A DNA stretch of 64,000 nt from PCRC01 sp017848435 (GTDB lineage Bacteria > Pseudomonadota > Gammaproteobacteria > Burkholderiales > Burkholderiaceae_C). The stretch lies in the NCBI GenBank assembly GCA_965284315.1, contig OZ260072.1, forward strand, positions 2,914,001 to 2,978,000, in the 5' to 3' direction. Below are positions 44,133 to 50,838 of this stretch, piece by piece. How positions within the stretch are numbered: the stretch's first letter is position 1; each line of letters begins with the position of its first letter. A program made the translations under genes and the position numbers. The notes under the pieces were generated by a model, which saw only the letters and a list, made by a program, of their open reading frames with translations, made no database searches and had not been told where the DNA came from.

Positions 44133-45494
44133 ATGCGCTGGTCCAATGTTCCGAAAATGTTCGTCAGCCTGATGGTGGCGCTGTTTGCCGCCGTGGCACT
44201 GATGGCCATCAACGAAATTGCCCACCAGCAGTCCACCGACGCGCTGGACGACCTGCGCGAGGCCCAACTGGTGCGGCTGCGGGTCAACCAGCTCATCCGG
44301 TATGTGCTCGACGCCGAAACCGGCCAACGCGGCTTTCTGCTCACCGCCAGCCCGCGCTACCTGGAACCCTACAACCTGGCCATGGTCAATGTCGGCAAGA
44401 CGCTGGAACAGCTGCGCGAATTTGCCGTCTCCAGCAAGGAGCAAAGCGACACCGTCGCGCTGCTGTCCACCGCTGTGTCCCGCAAGCTGGCGGAAATGCA
44501 GTTGACGGTCAACATGCGCAAAGAGGGCAAAGACGACGCCTGGCGCTTTGTGCTGACCACCGACGTGGGTGTGGAGCAGATGGAAACCATCCGCATCCAG
44601 TCTGACGCGATGTACGAATCCAGCCTGAAAAAAACCTCCGATGCTTACACCAAGATCGCCCAGTCCCTGCAGCTGGCGCGCATCGGCATTGCCTTGGTGT
44701 CCACCATTGGCCTGATCGCCTTTTACCTGTACCTGCGCCAGAAAAAGGCATTGGAAGCCGAGCGCGCGCGCCAGCAGACACAGCTTCAGGCCGAACACGA
44801 CCGGCTGGAAGAGCTGGTGGAGAAACGCACCGCCACACTGGCCGAACTGGCCACCCACCTGCAGCAGGTGCGGGAAGACGAGCGCGGCTACCTGGCGCGC
44901 GAACTGCACGACGAGCTGGGCGCCATCCTGACCGCCGCCAAACTCGACGTGGCCCGCCTCAAGGGCAAGCTGGGCGCCATGTCGCCCGACGTGGTGGAGC
45001 GCGTCAAACACCTGGTGGACACACTCAACAACGGCATTGCGCTCAAGCGGCGCATCATCGAAGACCTGCGGCCATCGTCCTTGTCCAACCTCGGTCTGGG
45101 CCCGGCATTGGAAATCCTGACACGCGAATTTGCCGAGCGCTCAGGCCTGGCCATCACCACCCAGTTTGACGAGATCGAGCTCGACGAATCGCGCCAACTC
45201 ACGGTCTACCGGCTGATTCAGGAAGCATTGACCAACGTGGCGAAATACGCCGAAGCCCGCAACGTCGAGGTACTGGTGCTGCGCCGCGAGAACCACATGA
45301 CGGTGTCGGTCAAGGACGACGGCATCGGTTTCGACACCAAAACCGTCAAGGCCAGCGGCTACGGCCTGGCCGGCATGCGCCACCGTGTGCTGGCCGCCGG
45401 CGGCCGACTGTACGTGCAGGCCAGCCCCGGCGAAGGCGCCAGAATCTCGGCCGCATTGCCCATGGGCGAAAGGGGCGCCATCCCGGCCGGCTGA
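44133..45494 (+). CDS. CHASE3-domain sensor histidine kinase (NarL-type, HisKA_3)
   Basis: 453 residues from the ATG at 44133 (AGGAAA upstream). First transmembrane segment at about 8-28, a periplasmic CHASE3 domain (about 35-180; LIRYVLDAETGQRGFLLTASPRYLEPY is typical), second transmembrane segment at about 185-205, coiled coil, then HisKA_3 with phospho-acceptor His in YLARELHDELGAIL. HATPase boxes follow (EALTNVAKYAEA, KDDGIGFD, GYGLAGMRHR). No response regulator is adjacent. It lies directly outside the dif-like prophage attachment site. Confidence 0.9.
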   Translation: MRWSNVPKMFVSLMVALFAAVALMAINEIAHQQSTDALDDLREAQLVRLRVNQLIRYVLDAETGQRGFLLTASPRYLEPYNLAMVNVGKTLEQLREFAVSSKEQSDTVALLSTAVSRKLAEMQLTVNMRKEGKDDAWRFVLTTDVGVEQMETIRIQSDAMYESSLKKTSDAYTKIAQSLQLARIGIALVSTIGLIAFYLYLRQKKALEAERARQQTQLQAEHDRLEELVEKRTATLAELATHLQQVREDERGYLARELHDELGAILTAAKLDVARLKGKLGAMSPDVVERVKHLVDTLNNGIALKRRIIEDLRPSSLSNLGLGPALEILTREFAERSGLAITTQFDEIELDESRQLTVYRLIQEALTNVAKYAEARNVEVLVLRRENHMTVSVKDDGIGFDTKTVKASGYGLAGMRHRVLAAGGRLYVQASPGEGARISAALPMGERGAIPAG

Positions 45495-45513
45495 TGGCCT
45501 TTTTGCCGCATTA

Positions 45514-45541
45514 ACTTAACATAATATACATCGTATAAAGT
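45514..45541. other. dif-like XerCD site, prophage attL
   Basis: Read on the minus strand: XerC-like arm ACTTTATACGA, centre TGTATA, XerD-like arm TTATGTTAAGT. The centre and XerD arm agree almost perfectly with the E. coli dif sequence (TGTATA-TTATGTTAAAT). It marks the left end of the filamentous prophage. Confidence 0.78.
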
Positions 45542-45890
45542 ACGCATGAGCGTCAGTCGGGAGCATCGAGCCAAAGATCAGGCTGCCCAGGCCGAGCCCG
45601 ACGGTATGCAACGCCGCGCCAGTCTGACGCGATAACTTTCCCAGAACTTTCTCGAGTTGCTCCCTCCGCGTGCCGGTGGATTGCTCGATCGTCGCTCGTA
45701 CGAGTTCTTGAGTCGCATCTTCTCCCGCAAAGCCTGCCAGACGTGCTCGGTCAGGCGGAGTACAGGTACGCACACCCGATTTCCACATGGTTACGTGCGT
45801 CTGCGGGATACCCAGAGCTCTCGCTAGCTTTGCCTCGCTTCCCACATTGACAACAGCTTTGTCAATTAGGGTTTTTACTTGATTGTCCAT
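45516..45890 (-). CDS. Prophage repressor/regulator (helix-turn-helix)
   Basis: 124 residues. Helix-turn-helix at about 15-45 (SEAKLARALGIPQTHVTMWKSG, a Cro/YdaS-like opening), then a charged helix and a C-terminal hydrophobic stretch (TVGLGLGSLIFGSML). It is transcribed opposite to the phage replication genes, with repeats TTGATA/TATCAA between them, the usual place of a lysogeny switch. The last residues (YFIRCILC) and the stop codon are encoded by the attL dif site itself, so the C-terminus differs in the excised phage. Confidence 0.8.
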   Translation of the reverse strand: MDNQVKTLIDKAVVNVGSEAKLARALGIPQTHVTMWKSGVRTCTPPDRARLAGFAGEDATQELVRATIEQSTGTRREQLEKVLGKLSRQTGAALHTVGLGLGSLIFGSMLPTDAHAYFIRCILC

Positions 45891-45891
45891 A

Positions 45892-45958
45892 TATCACCTT
45901 TGATAAAGGTCTGCTACATTCACACGCATATCAAGTTTGATATTTACTTGAGTTGATA
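45892..45958. promoter_or_regulatory. Phage switch region with TATCAA/TTGATA operators
   Basis: Between the divergent repressor and rep genes: TATCA-CCTT-TGATA (45892-45905), perfect ATATCAA-GT-TTGATAT (45928-45943) and a third half-site TTGATA (45953-45958). These are good operator candidates for the adjacent repressor. Confidence 0.6.
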
Positions 45959-45965
45959 ACTGATT

Positions 45966-47000
45966 ATGCAACCAGCGCCACATCCAAGCAAATTGCTCTC
46001 ATTGTTGACAGGACGCTACGCGCCGGAGCCGGGCAAGCCTGCGCCGCACGGCGAAGGCGCGAAGTGCTTCCCCCCTGCTCTAACAGGGGGGGAAAGTGCA
46101 GGCAAGGCAAAGGTGGATTGGTTCACGATGACTTGGCAGCCCGAACCCGATGAAGTTGTATCCATGGGGGCCTTTGAATGGTTTACAGCAGACCTCGGCG
46201 GTGTCATGGGCGAGTCCGTGAATGGCATGTATGGCTACGAGTCTGGTTGCCGTTTTTACGTTCCATACGATGGCACTGCAGTCAATGTTGGAAGCGTTTT
46301 TTATGGTGGTGAACACCATGGTGGCCGCGCACGACTGGAACTCACAGGTGCTGGGTGTTCACGTGTTCGATCATGGTCGAACATCAAATCTCGGTTGGAG
46401 CTTCTCGAAGATGTGAAGCTCACCCGCATCGACCTTGCGGTTGATTGCCTTGCTGGTGAATTTGGTGTTGAAGATGCCGTTCACTGGTACCAATCTGGTG
46501 ACTTCACTATGGGCGGACGTCCTCCACGTCACAGCCTTGTCGGGGATTGGCTGGCCCCCAAGCATGGACGCACCTTCGAGGTGGGACGCCGTGAAAACGG
46601 CAAGATGTTGCGGTGCTACGAGAAGGGTCGCCAGCTTGGCGATCAGTCCAGCAATTGGACTCGCTTCGAGGTGGAAATCAGGAACAACGATCGGGATATC
46701 CCACTCGACATCCTTACCCAATCCGACAGCTATTTCGTCGGCTCATACAAGTGCCTTGAGCGCTTGCTCGATGCCGCCGCCGAGCGCATCAAGACGCATC
46801 AGAAAGAGGGAGAGATCTCCCTCGAACACCTCACCGAGTACGCCAAGTCTGCATACGGCCAGCTGGTTCACGTTCTTCGTGGCCAGCTTTCTGCAGGAGA
46901 CGTACTCGACGCCATTTCCCGACCGGGCATTCCCAAGCGGCTGGAGCGTGCAAGCCTGGGCGGGTTTCTAAACGGGCCGCCGACTGGCCTTCCTCACTAA
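45966..47000 (+). CDS. Phage replication initiation protein (Rep_trans/RstA-like)
   Basis: 344 residues from the first ATG; the recognisable protein starts near VDWFTMTWQPEP (about residue 50), so a later start (GTG 46110 region or ATG 46128 region) is possible. Initiates rolling-circle replication of the phage genome. Motifs of the Rep_trans family (as in CTX RstA): KLTRIDLAVDCLAG with metal-binding Asp residues, and RTFEVGRRENGKMLRCYEKGRQLGDQ with the catalytic Tyr, then WTRFEVEIRN. The first 45 residues contain a strong G/C hairpin at DNA level. Confidence 0.87.
   Translation: MQPAPHPSKLLSLLTGRYAPEPGKPAPHGEGAKCFPPALTGGESAGKAKVDWFTMTWQPEPDEVVSMGAFEWFTADLGGVMGESVNGMYGYESGCRFYVPYDGTAVNVGSVFYGGEHHGGRARLELTGAGCSRVRSWSNIKSRLELLEDVKLTRIDLAVDCLAGEFGVEDAVHWYQSGDFTMGGRPPRHSLVGDWLAPKHGRTFEVGRRENGKMLRCYEKGRQLGDQSSNWTRFEVEIRNNDRDIPLDILTQSDSYFVGSYKCLERLLDAAAERIKTHQKEGEISLEHLTEYAKSAYGQLVHVLRGQLSAGDVLDAISRPGIPKRLERASLGGFLNGPPTGLPH
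46067..46096. other. G/C-rich hairpin near the 5' end of rep
   Basis: CTTCCCCCCTG-CTCTAA-CAGGGGGGG-AAAG: stem of about 11 bp with one bulge and a 6-nt loop. Long runs of C and G are foreign to the surrounding code. Possible replication origin, packaging signal or ssDNA promoter. Confidence 0.45.
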
Positions 47001-47010
47001 AGGAAAAAAC

Positions 47011-47328
47011 ATGCATGTCACCATCGACGCCATCATCAAAGGCGCAGGCTTCTTCGTCGGCGATGTCGAGGGCACCCACCACGACACCGGCCAAGTCTTC
47101 ATCGAAGAGCCTTTCGACGCCTCACAGCCGCGCTACAAAGGCTTCCGCACCGTTGAATACAAGTGCGTGGATTCAACTGTCGTTGCTCCTGTGATGCACC
47201 TTCCCTTCCCCATTTCGGCCAAAGTCGAGATGGAGATCAGCGCGACCAAACGTGGGCAAGCAATCATCGTTAAGGGCATCAAGCCCATCGACCGCGCCCT
47301 CCCCACGCCCTCCCCTCGGCAAGCCTGA
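47011..47328 (+). CDS. Phage single-stranded DNA-binding protein (gene V-like)
   Basis: 105 residues, starting 10 bp after rep with AAAGGA upstream. Position, size and composition fit the inovirus G5P/ssDNA-binding protein that coats the phage strand before export (VEMEISATKRGQAIIVKGIKPID near the end resembles the OB-fold strands). Sequence similarity alone is weak; the assignment leans on gene order. Confidence 0.72.
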   Translation: MHVTIDAIIKGAGFFVGDVEGTHHDTGQVFIEEPFDASQPRYKGFRTVEYKCVDSTVVAPVMHLPFPISAKVEMEISATKRGQAIIVKGIKPIDRALPTPSPRQA

Positions 47329-47364
47329 GATTTCACCCTGTAGGGCCTTTCAAGGGCTCTATGG

Positions 47365-47380
47365 GCTGCAATTTCGCAGC
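47365..47380 (+). terminator. Small hairpin before the coat-protein gene
   Basis: GCTGC-AATTTC-GCAGC, preceded by an imperfect AGGGCC/GGGCTCT pair. In filamentous phages a terminator or processing site usually separates replication from coat genes; here it lacks a T-run. Confidence 0.35.
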
Positions 47381-47398
47381 ATCAACCAAGGACTTTTC

Positions 47399-47593
47399 AT
47401 GTTGAAAAAACTCGCCGCCGTTGGCGGTATGACCGGACTGGCCACGCAAGCCATGGCTGCACTGCCCGAGTCCATCGCCACCGAAATCGGCACCTTCAAA
47501 ACCGACGCACTCGCCGCAGGCGCCTTGATCATCGGCGCCATGGTTGCCGTGTGGGGCCTGCTGAAGCTGGCCTCCAAGATGGGCTGGCGCTAA
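47399..47593 (+). CDS. Major coat protein (pVIII-like)
   Basis: 64-residue precursor: signal peptide of 20 residues (MLKKLAAVGG...AMA) and a mature 44-residue protein with an acidic N-terminus (ALPESIATEIGTFKTD), a transmembrane helix (ALAAGALIIGAMVAVWGLL) and a basic C-terminus (KLASKMGWR). This acidic-hydrophobic-basic order is the pVIII pattern: the basic end faces the DNA inside the filament. Confidence 0.9.
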   Translation: MLKKLAAVGGMTGLATQAMAALPESIATEIGTFKTDALAAGALIIGAMVAVWGLLKLASKMGWR

Positions 47594-47596
47594 GTC

Positions 47597-47767
47597 ATGG
47601 CTGAGTCAACGCAGCCCATCGTCATACAAGTCGCACCGGCTGACGTTGACCCTGACCGCATCGCTCAGATGGGGGAACTAGCGTTACTCCTTCTGGGCGG
47701 TGCCATCGCAATTTGGGGCATCCGTCAGATCGCGAAACTATTCGAGGCCCCACATGAACGGGAATAG
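47597..47767 (+). CDS. Small membrane protein, probable minor coat protein
   Basis: 56 residues starting 3 bp after the coat gene: polar N-terminus (MAESTQPIVIQVAPADVDPD), one transmembrane segment (MGELALLLLGGAIAIWGI), short basic tail. Its place between pVIII and pIII is where pVII/pIX-type minor coat proteins are encoded in inoviruses. Its 3' end overlaps the pIII-like gene by 14 bp. Strongly supported as a gene by position and tight spacing. Confidence 0.72.
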   Translation: MAESTQPIVIQVAPADVDPDRIAQMGELALLLLGGAIAIWGIRQIAKLFEAPHERE

Positions 47768-49115
47768 ACATGGTCAACCCAATCGAACTCATGCTGGCCG
47801 GTGGCTTTCTGCTCTGGCTCTGGGTCTTTTTTCACTGAACACCCACGCCGGATATGCGCAAGCTACACCTCCTGCGGGCTGGTCTCCAGGTACTGGCGCT
47901 GGTGCTACGTATCGTGCAGCAGCTAACGAGGCGTGGCTAAGCTCCACAGTACGTACCAATGCCGCCCTCAACGTTGGCGGCAAGGCAGTACAGGTGCCCG
48001 CCACGATGCGCCTCGCTGCCAACGCGCCGCGCTTTGCAGCGCGTTTTTTGTTCGCTAACCCATACGTAGCAATTGGTTCTGTCGTCTTGACAGCGTGGCT
48101 TGGTAGCCAAAAGCTATTTTGGGATTCGGAGCAGGGCAAGTGGGTCAAAGAGACGCCCGGCACTGAACAACAGCAAACTCAGTGGGAGATTCAAACCAAT
48201 AGCAACCCTGGGGGATGGTTCACATCGGCTCAAGCTGCTTGCCAAGCCTCTGCGCAAGCCCGCTGGGGCACTCTGGCCTATGGCGTGGACAGTGGAACCG
48301 GTTTCTGCCGAATCTACTTCACCAGCAACAACAGCTATTGGAACGGGTATGGCTACAACTACCGCAGCACCACCGTAACAGTTCCCGGCGACCCCATCCG
48401 TACCCCCATCGGTGACACTGAGTTTGAAGAAAAGATGGCGCCAACGACCCTTCCCGATTCGGCTCCAAACATCATCCCAATGCCTTGGCCCGTCGAGATG
48501 CCAAAGCTGAACCCGATACCGTCACCTGACGGCCACCCTCAGCCACTGCGCATCCCCACCGGCGACCCGTACAAGCTCCCCAACACCGACCCAGCGGAAT
48601 ATCGCCGCCCAGCGATCGACATCGTTCCAAGCCCTACGCCCCAATCACCATGGCGGGTTGACGTCCAGCCCAAAGAGATTCCAGTTCCTGACCTCCAGCC
48701 ACGGCCGCTTCCGCCACCCGTGCCAGTCATACCCCCTGTACCCGTACCAACTCCAGACCCCAACGCACCGCCACAGCCTGACGTAGACCCAAATGCGCCG
48801 CCAGAGGCTGGCGAGAAAACAGAGCCTGACCTCTGCGAAAAGAACCCCGAGATCCTCGCTTGCCAAAAACCTGAACTGGACACACCAGACCAGGACATAC
48901 CCCGTAAAAATTTTGCTGTCACGTTCGCTGCTGAAACTCTGTTCGGCACTGGTTCGTGCCCTGCAAACCGCACGATGACGCTACGCGGCCAGACCCTGAC
49001 CGTCTGGGACTTTTCAAAGACGTGTGACTACCTCACGCTCTACCTCAAGCCCGTGATCATTCTGTTGGCCACCTTCGCCGCCTTCATGATCATTTCACCG
49101 GGGAAAGACGCATGA
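47754..49115 (+). CDS. pIII-like attachment (minor coat) protein
   Basis: 453 residues from the ATG at 47754. Signal peptide ending near THAGYA (about residue 33), an N-terminal globular part with Cys pairs (AACQAS, GFCRIY), an aromatic/Asn stretch (SNNSYWNGYGYNYRS), a long Pro-rich linker (about 230-375: PRPLPPPVPVIPPVPVP), a C-terminal Cys-containing domain and a final transmembrane segment (about 430-448). This order (receptor domain, linker, membrane anchor) is that of pIII. Host receptor unknown. Confidence 0.83.
   Translation: MNGNRHGQPNRTHAGRWLSALALGLFSLNTHAGYAQATPPAGWSPGTGAGATYRAAANEAWLSSTVRTNAALNVGGKAVQVPATMRLAANAPRFAARFLFANPYVAIGSVVLTAWLGSQKLFWDSEQGKWVKETPGTEQQQTQWEIQTNSNPGGWFTSAQAACQASAQARWGTLAYGVDSGTGFCRIYFTSNNSYWNGYGYNYRSTTVTVPGDPIRTPIGDTEFEEKMAPTTLPDSAPNIIPMPWPVEMPKLNPIPSPDGHPQPLRIPTGDPYKLPNTDPAEYRRPAIDIVPSPTPQSPWRVDVQPKEIPVPDLQPRPLPPPVPVIPPVPVPTPDPNAPPQPDVDPNAPPEAGEKTEPDLCEKNPEILACQKPELDTPDQDIPRKNFAVTFAAETLFGTGSCPANRTMTLRGQTLTVWDFSKTCDYLTLYLKPVIILLATFAAFMIISPGKDA
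47770..47838 (+). CDS. Possible 22-residue membrane peptide overlapping the pIII-like gene
   Basis: A second frame encodes a very hydrophobic peptide with MVNPIELM at the start and LAGGFLLWLWVFFH at the end, beginning 2 bp after the stop of the previous small gene. Filamentous phage pVII and pIX are ~30 residues, so this could be one of them. It lies inside the signal-peptide coding part of the pIII-like gene, so chance is possible. Confidence 0.3.
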   Translation: MVNPIELMLAGGFLLWLWVFFH

Positions 49116-49399
49116 AAATCGGAACGTGGCTCTTCTCCCTGATAACCCCATTCATGGGGAAAATCCTCGCCAGCATCGGCTTTTCAGTGGTGACGATCAC
49201 CGGCATGCAGGCCATCCTCAACCAGCTGAAACAGCAGTTTGTCGCAGCCGCAAACAGCCTGCCCGCTGACTTGATCAACCTCTTTTTGTTGGCCGGTGGC
49301 GGCCAAGCTGTCGGCTTGATCGTCGGCGCACTGACCACCAAATTTCTTCTTTGGCAGGTCAACAACACCTCTAAGATTTTGGGCTGGAACCCCGGATGA
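49112..49399 (+). CDS. DUF2523 family phage minor coat (pVI-like) protein
   Basis: 95 residues with three hydrophobic stretches (about 5-35, 50-65 and 66-85) and the DUF2523 look (MKIGTWLFSLITPFMGKILASIG, INLFLLAGGGQAVGLIVGALTTKFLL). DUF2523 genes sit between pIII-like and Zot genes in many inoviruses and fill the pVI role. It overlaps the upstream gene by 4 bp and the Zot gene by 4 bp, showing translational coupling. Confidence 0.85.
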   Translation: MKIGTWLFSLITPFMGKILASIGFSVVTITGMQAILNQLKQQFVAAANSLPADLINLFLLAGGGQAVGLIVGALTTKFLLWQVNNTSKILGWNPG

Positions 49400-50418
49400 T
49401 TACCTTCATCACCGGCGTGCCCGGCAGCGGCAAAACGCTGTACTGCATCGACAAGCTCCTGCGCGACATCGTTGGCAAAACCGTCACAGCCAAAGACCAG
49501 CAAAACAACACGGTCGAGATTCAGCGAACGGTCTTCACCAACATCAAAGGCCTGCTGATCGACCATGAGTTGATCGACGCGGCATGGCTCACCGACTGGC
49601 ACAACCGTGCCAAGCCCGGCGATGTCATCTGCTACGACGAGGTTCAGGAAGTCTGGAAGCCACGCGCCAACGGCTCGAAGGTGCCAGAGGACATCGGCAA
49701 GCTCGAAACCCACCGCCACATGGGCGTGGATTTCATCTTGATCAGCCAGCACCCATTGCTGGTAGACCGCAATATCCTCCAGCTCGTGGGCCGGCATCTG
49801 CATGTCCGTCGCGTGTCCAGCATTGGCGCTGCCGTCGTCTACGAATGGGATCACTGCAGCCGTTCACTGCTCTACAAAAACGCAATGACCAAATGGCCAT
49901 GGCGGTACAGCAAAGAGGTGTTCAAGCTCTACAAATCCGCTGAGCTGCACACCAAGCAAAAACGCAAAATGCCAGGGCTGGTCTGGTTCATCCTGATCGG
50001 CATTGCCTGCTTCGCATGGTTCGGCCCACAGACGTATGCCAACATCGCCAACAAAGGCAAGCCACCCACCACCACGGCCACCGTCAAGCCGCCCCAACAG
50101 ACCACCGTAGCGGCCCTGGCATCGCCTGTTTCACCTGCGAGTGCACCTGCACCAGCCAAACCAGCAGAAACGCTCAAGAAACCCGCTTTTGCAGGCTGCG
50201 CCAGCGCCAACGTCAAGGGGCGCATCTACTGCAAGTGCTTCGACGAAAAAGGGGAGTCCGTTGACCCTCCACCCGACGCATGCCCAGACACCGGCAAACC
50301 CGCCAGCAAGGCCCTAGACCTTCTGCCAGAGCCGCAACACGCAGGCAGGCCATCCAGTGACCCCAAGGCCGACGCTGAGCTGGTCGAGTGGGCAAGGAAC
50401 CGCCCGCGCTTTTACTGA
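49396..50418 (+). CDS. Zot-domain phage assembly ATPase (pI-like)
   Basis: 340 residues. Walker A G7-VPGSGKT-14 and Walker B-like VICYDEVQEVW, the Zot/pI ATPase domain (about 1-180) that drives filament extrusion through the inner membrane. One transmembrane segment at about 195-215 (LVWFILIGIACFAWF). The C-terminal periplasmic part is low-complexity (TTTATVKPPQQTT) then Cys-containing (AGCASANVKGRIYCKCF). Despite the name, no toxin activity should be assumed. Confidence 0.9.
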   Translation: MITFITGVPGSGKTLYCIDKLLRDIVGKTVTAKDQQNNTVEIQRTVFTNIKGLLIDHELIDAAWLTDWHNRAKPGDVICYDEVQEVWKPRANGSKVPEDIGKLETHRHMGVDFILISQHPLLVDRNILQLVGRHLHVRRVSSIGAAVVYEWDHCSRSLLYKNAMTKWPWRYSKEVFKLYKSAELHTKQKRKMPGLVWFILIGIACFAWFGPQTYANIANKGKPPTTTATVKPPQQTTVAALASPVSPASAPAPAKPAETLKKPAFAGCASANVKGRIYCKCFDEKGESVDPPPDACPDTGKPASKALDLLPEPQHAGRPSSDPKADAELVEWARNRPRFY

Positions 50419-50508
50419 AAGACAAACGGGGGCCCCGTCAGGCCGAATAGGCCGGTTAAGCGGGGGCGGGTATGGGCAGCAGGCCCATGGTGACTGTATG
50501 CTCGCCAA
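50419..50508. other. Phage intergenic region with inverted repeats
   Basis: Holds ACGGGG-G-CCCCGT, GGCC-GAATA-GGCC and G-rich runs, between the Zot gene and the last small gene. Possible phage origin or packaging signal; no gene is visible. Confidence 0.35.
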
Positions 50509-50697
50509 ATGAGCCGCAAAGACAAAGACTTCCAGCTCAGGAAGACGCCACGTGATCTCTCGCAGATGCACTACAACCCGAAGCAGTTTCGCCAGCGGCC
50601 GCAGGAATCAAAACCTGCAGGTTGGTTTTCCCAGCTCGTGATCTGGCTCTTGTTGCTTGCTGCCCTCTTCGCCGTTTTCAAATACTTCGGGAAATAA
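50509..50697 (+). CDS. Small phage membrane protein of unknown function
   Basis: 62 residues: a basic, polar N-terminal half (MSRKDKDFQLRKTPRDLSQM) and a C-terminal transmembrane segment (FSQLVIWLLLLAALFAVFKYF). Follows the intergenic region and is closed by the terminator at 50701. No family recognised; possibly an assembly or immunity factor. No strong ribosome-binding site is visible. Confidence 0.55.
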   Translation: MSRKDKDFQLRKTPRDLSQMHYNPKQFRQRPQESKPAGWFSQLVIWLLLLAALFAVFKYFGK

Positions 50698-50722
50698 AAA
50701 AAGGCACCTTTCGGTGCCCTTT
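50697..50722 (+). terminator. Terminator at the end of the phage transcription unit
   Basis: Stem AAGGCACC / GGTGCC(C)TT with loop TTTC (50701-50721), flanked by A-run and T-rich sequence, immediately behind the last phage gene. A second perfect hairpin ATGCTACA-TTGTT-TGTAGCAT follows at 50733-50753, close to attR. Confidence 0.75.
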
Positions 50723-50772
50723 GGCCATAGCTATGCTACATTGTTTGTAGCATCACCGTGAGGCTCGGCGAG

Positions 50773-50802
50773 GATTTAACAAGTGTACATATCGTATAAA
50801 AT
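50773..50802. other. dif-like XerCD site, prophage attR
   Basis: Read on the minus strand: TTTTATACGAT, centre about ATGTAC, ACTTGTTAAAT. The XerC-like arm TTTATACGA is shared with the left site, and the other arm differs, as expected after XerC-mediated exchange. The alignment to the left site needs one extra base in the centre. Confidence 0.6.
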
Positions 50803-50838
50803 ATGAATTGAGCAGGTCTTTGGAGTCAAAAGCCGGTT

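Larger units (their letters stand above)
45514..50802 (+). mobile_element. Filamentous prophage (Inoviridae), ~5.3 kb, integrated at a dif-like site
   Basis: Complete small inovirus layout: divergent repressor, rolling-circle replication protein, ssDNA-binding protein, major coat, one or two tiny membrane proteins, pIII-like adsorption protein, DUF2523 minor coat protein, Zot/pI assembly ATPase and a small membrane protein. No integrase gene is present, and both ends carry dif-like sites, so it likely uses host XerC/XerD as CTX-type phages do. All structural classes appear intact; secretin (pIV) is absent, as in phages that borrow a host secretin. Confidence 0.88.

Noticed and set aside
43944..45011. 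In-frame N-terminal extension of the BrkB-family gene to 666 codons
   Set aside because: The extension lies antisense to the CHASE3 kinase; the ATG at 43943 begins the conserved BrkB protein.
49396..50418. Zonula occludens toxin
   Set aside because: The Zot domain in inoviruses is the pI assembly ATPase; nothing in the C-terminal part supports toxin activity.
50725..50778. Possible dispersed-repeat copy at the right end of the prophage
   Set aside because: Shares GAGCCTCACGGTGA-like and TAGC blocks on the minus strand but is explained as well by a terminator hairpin plus attR; kept as uncertain.
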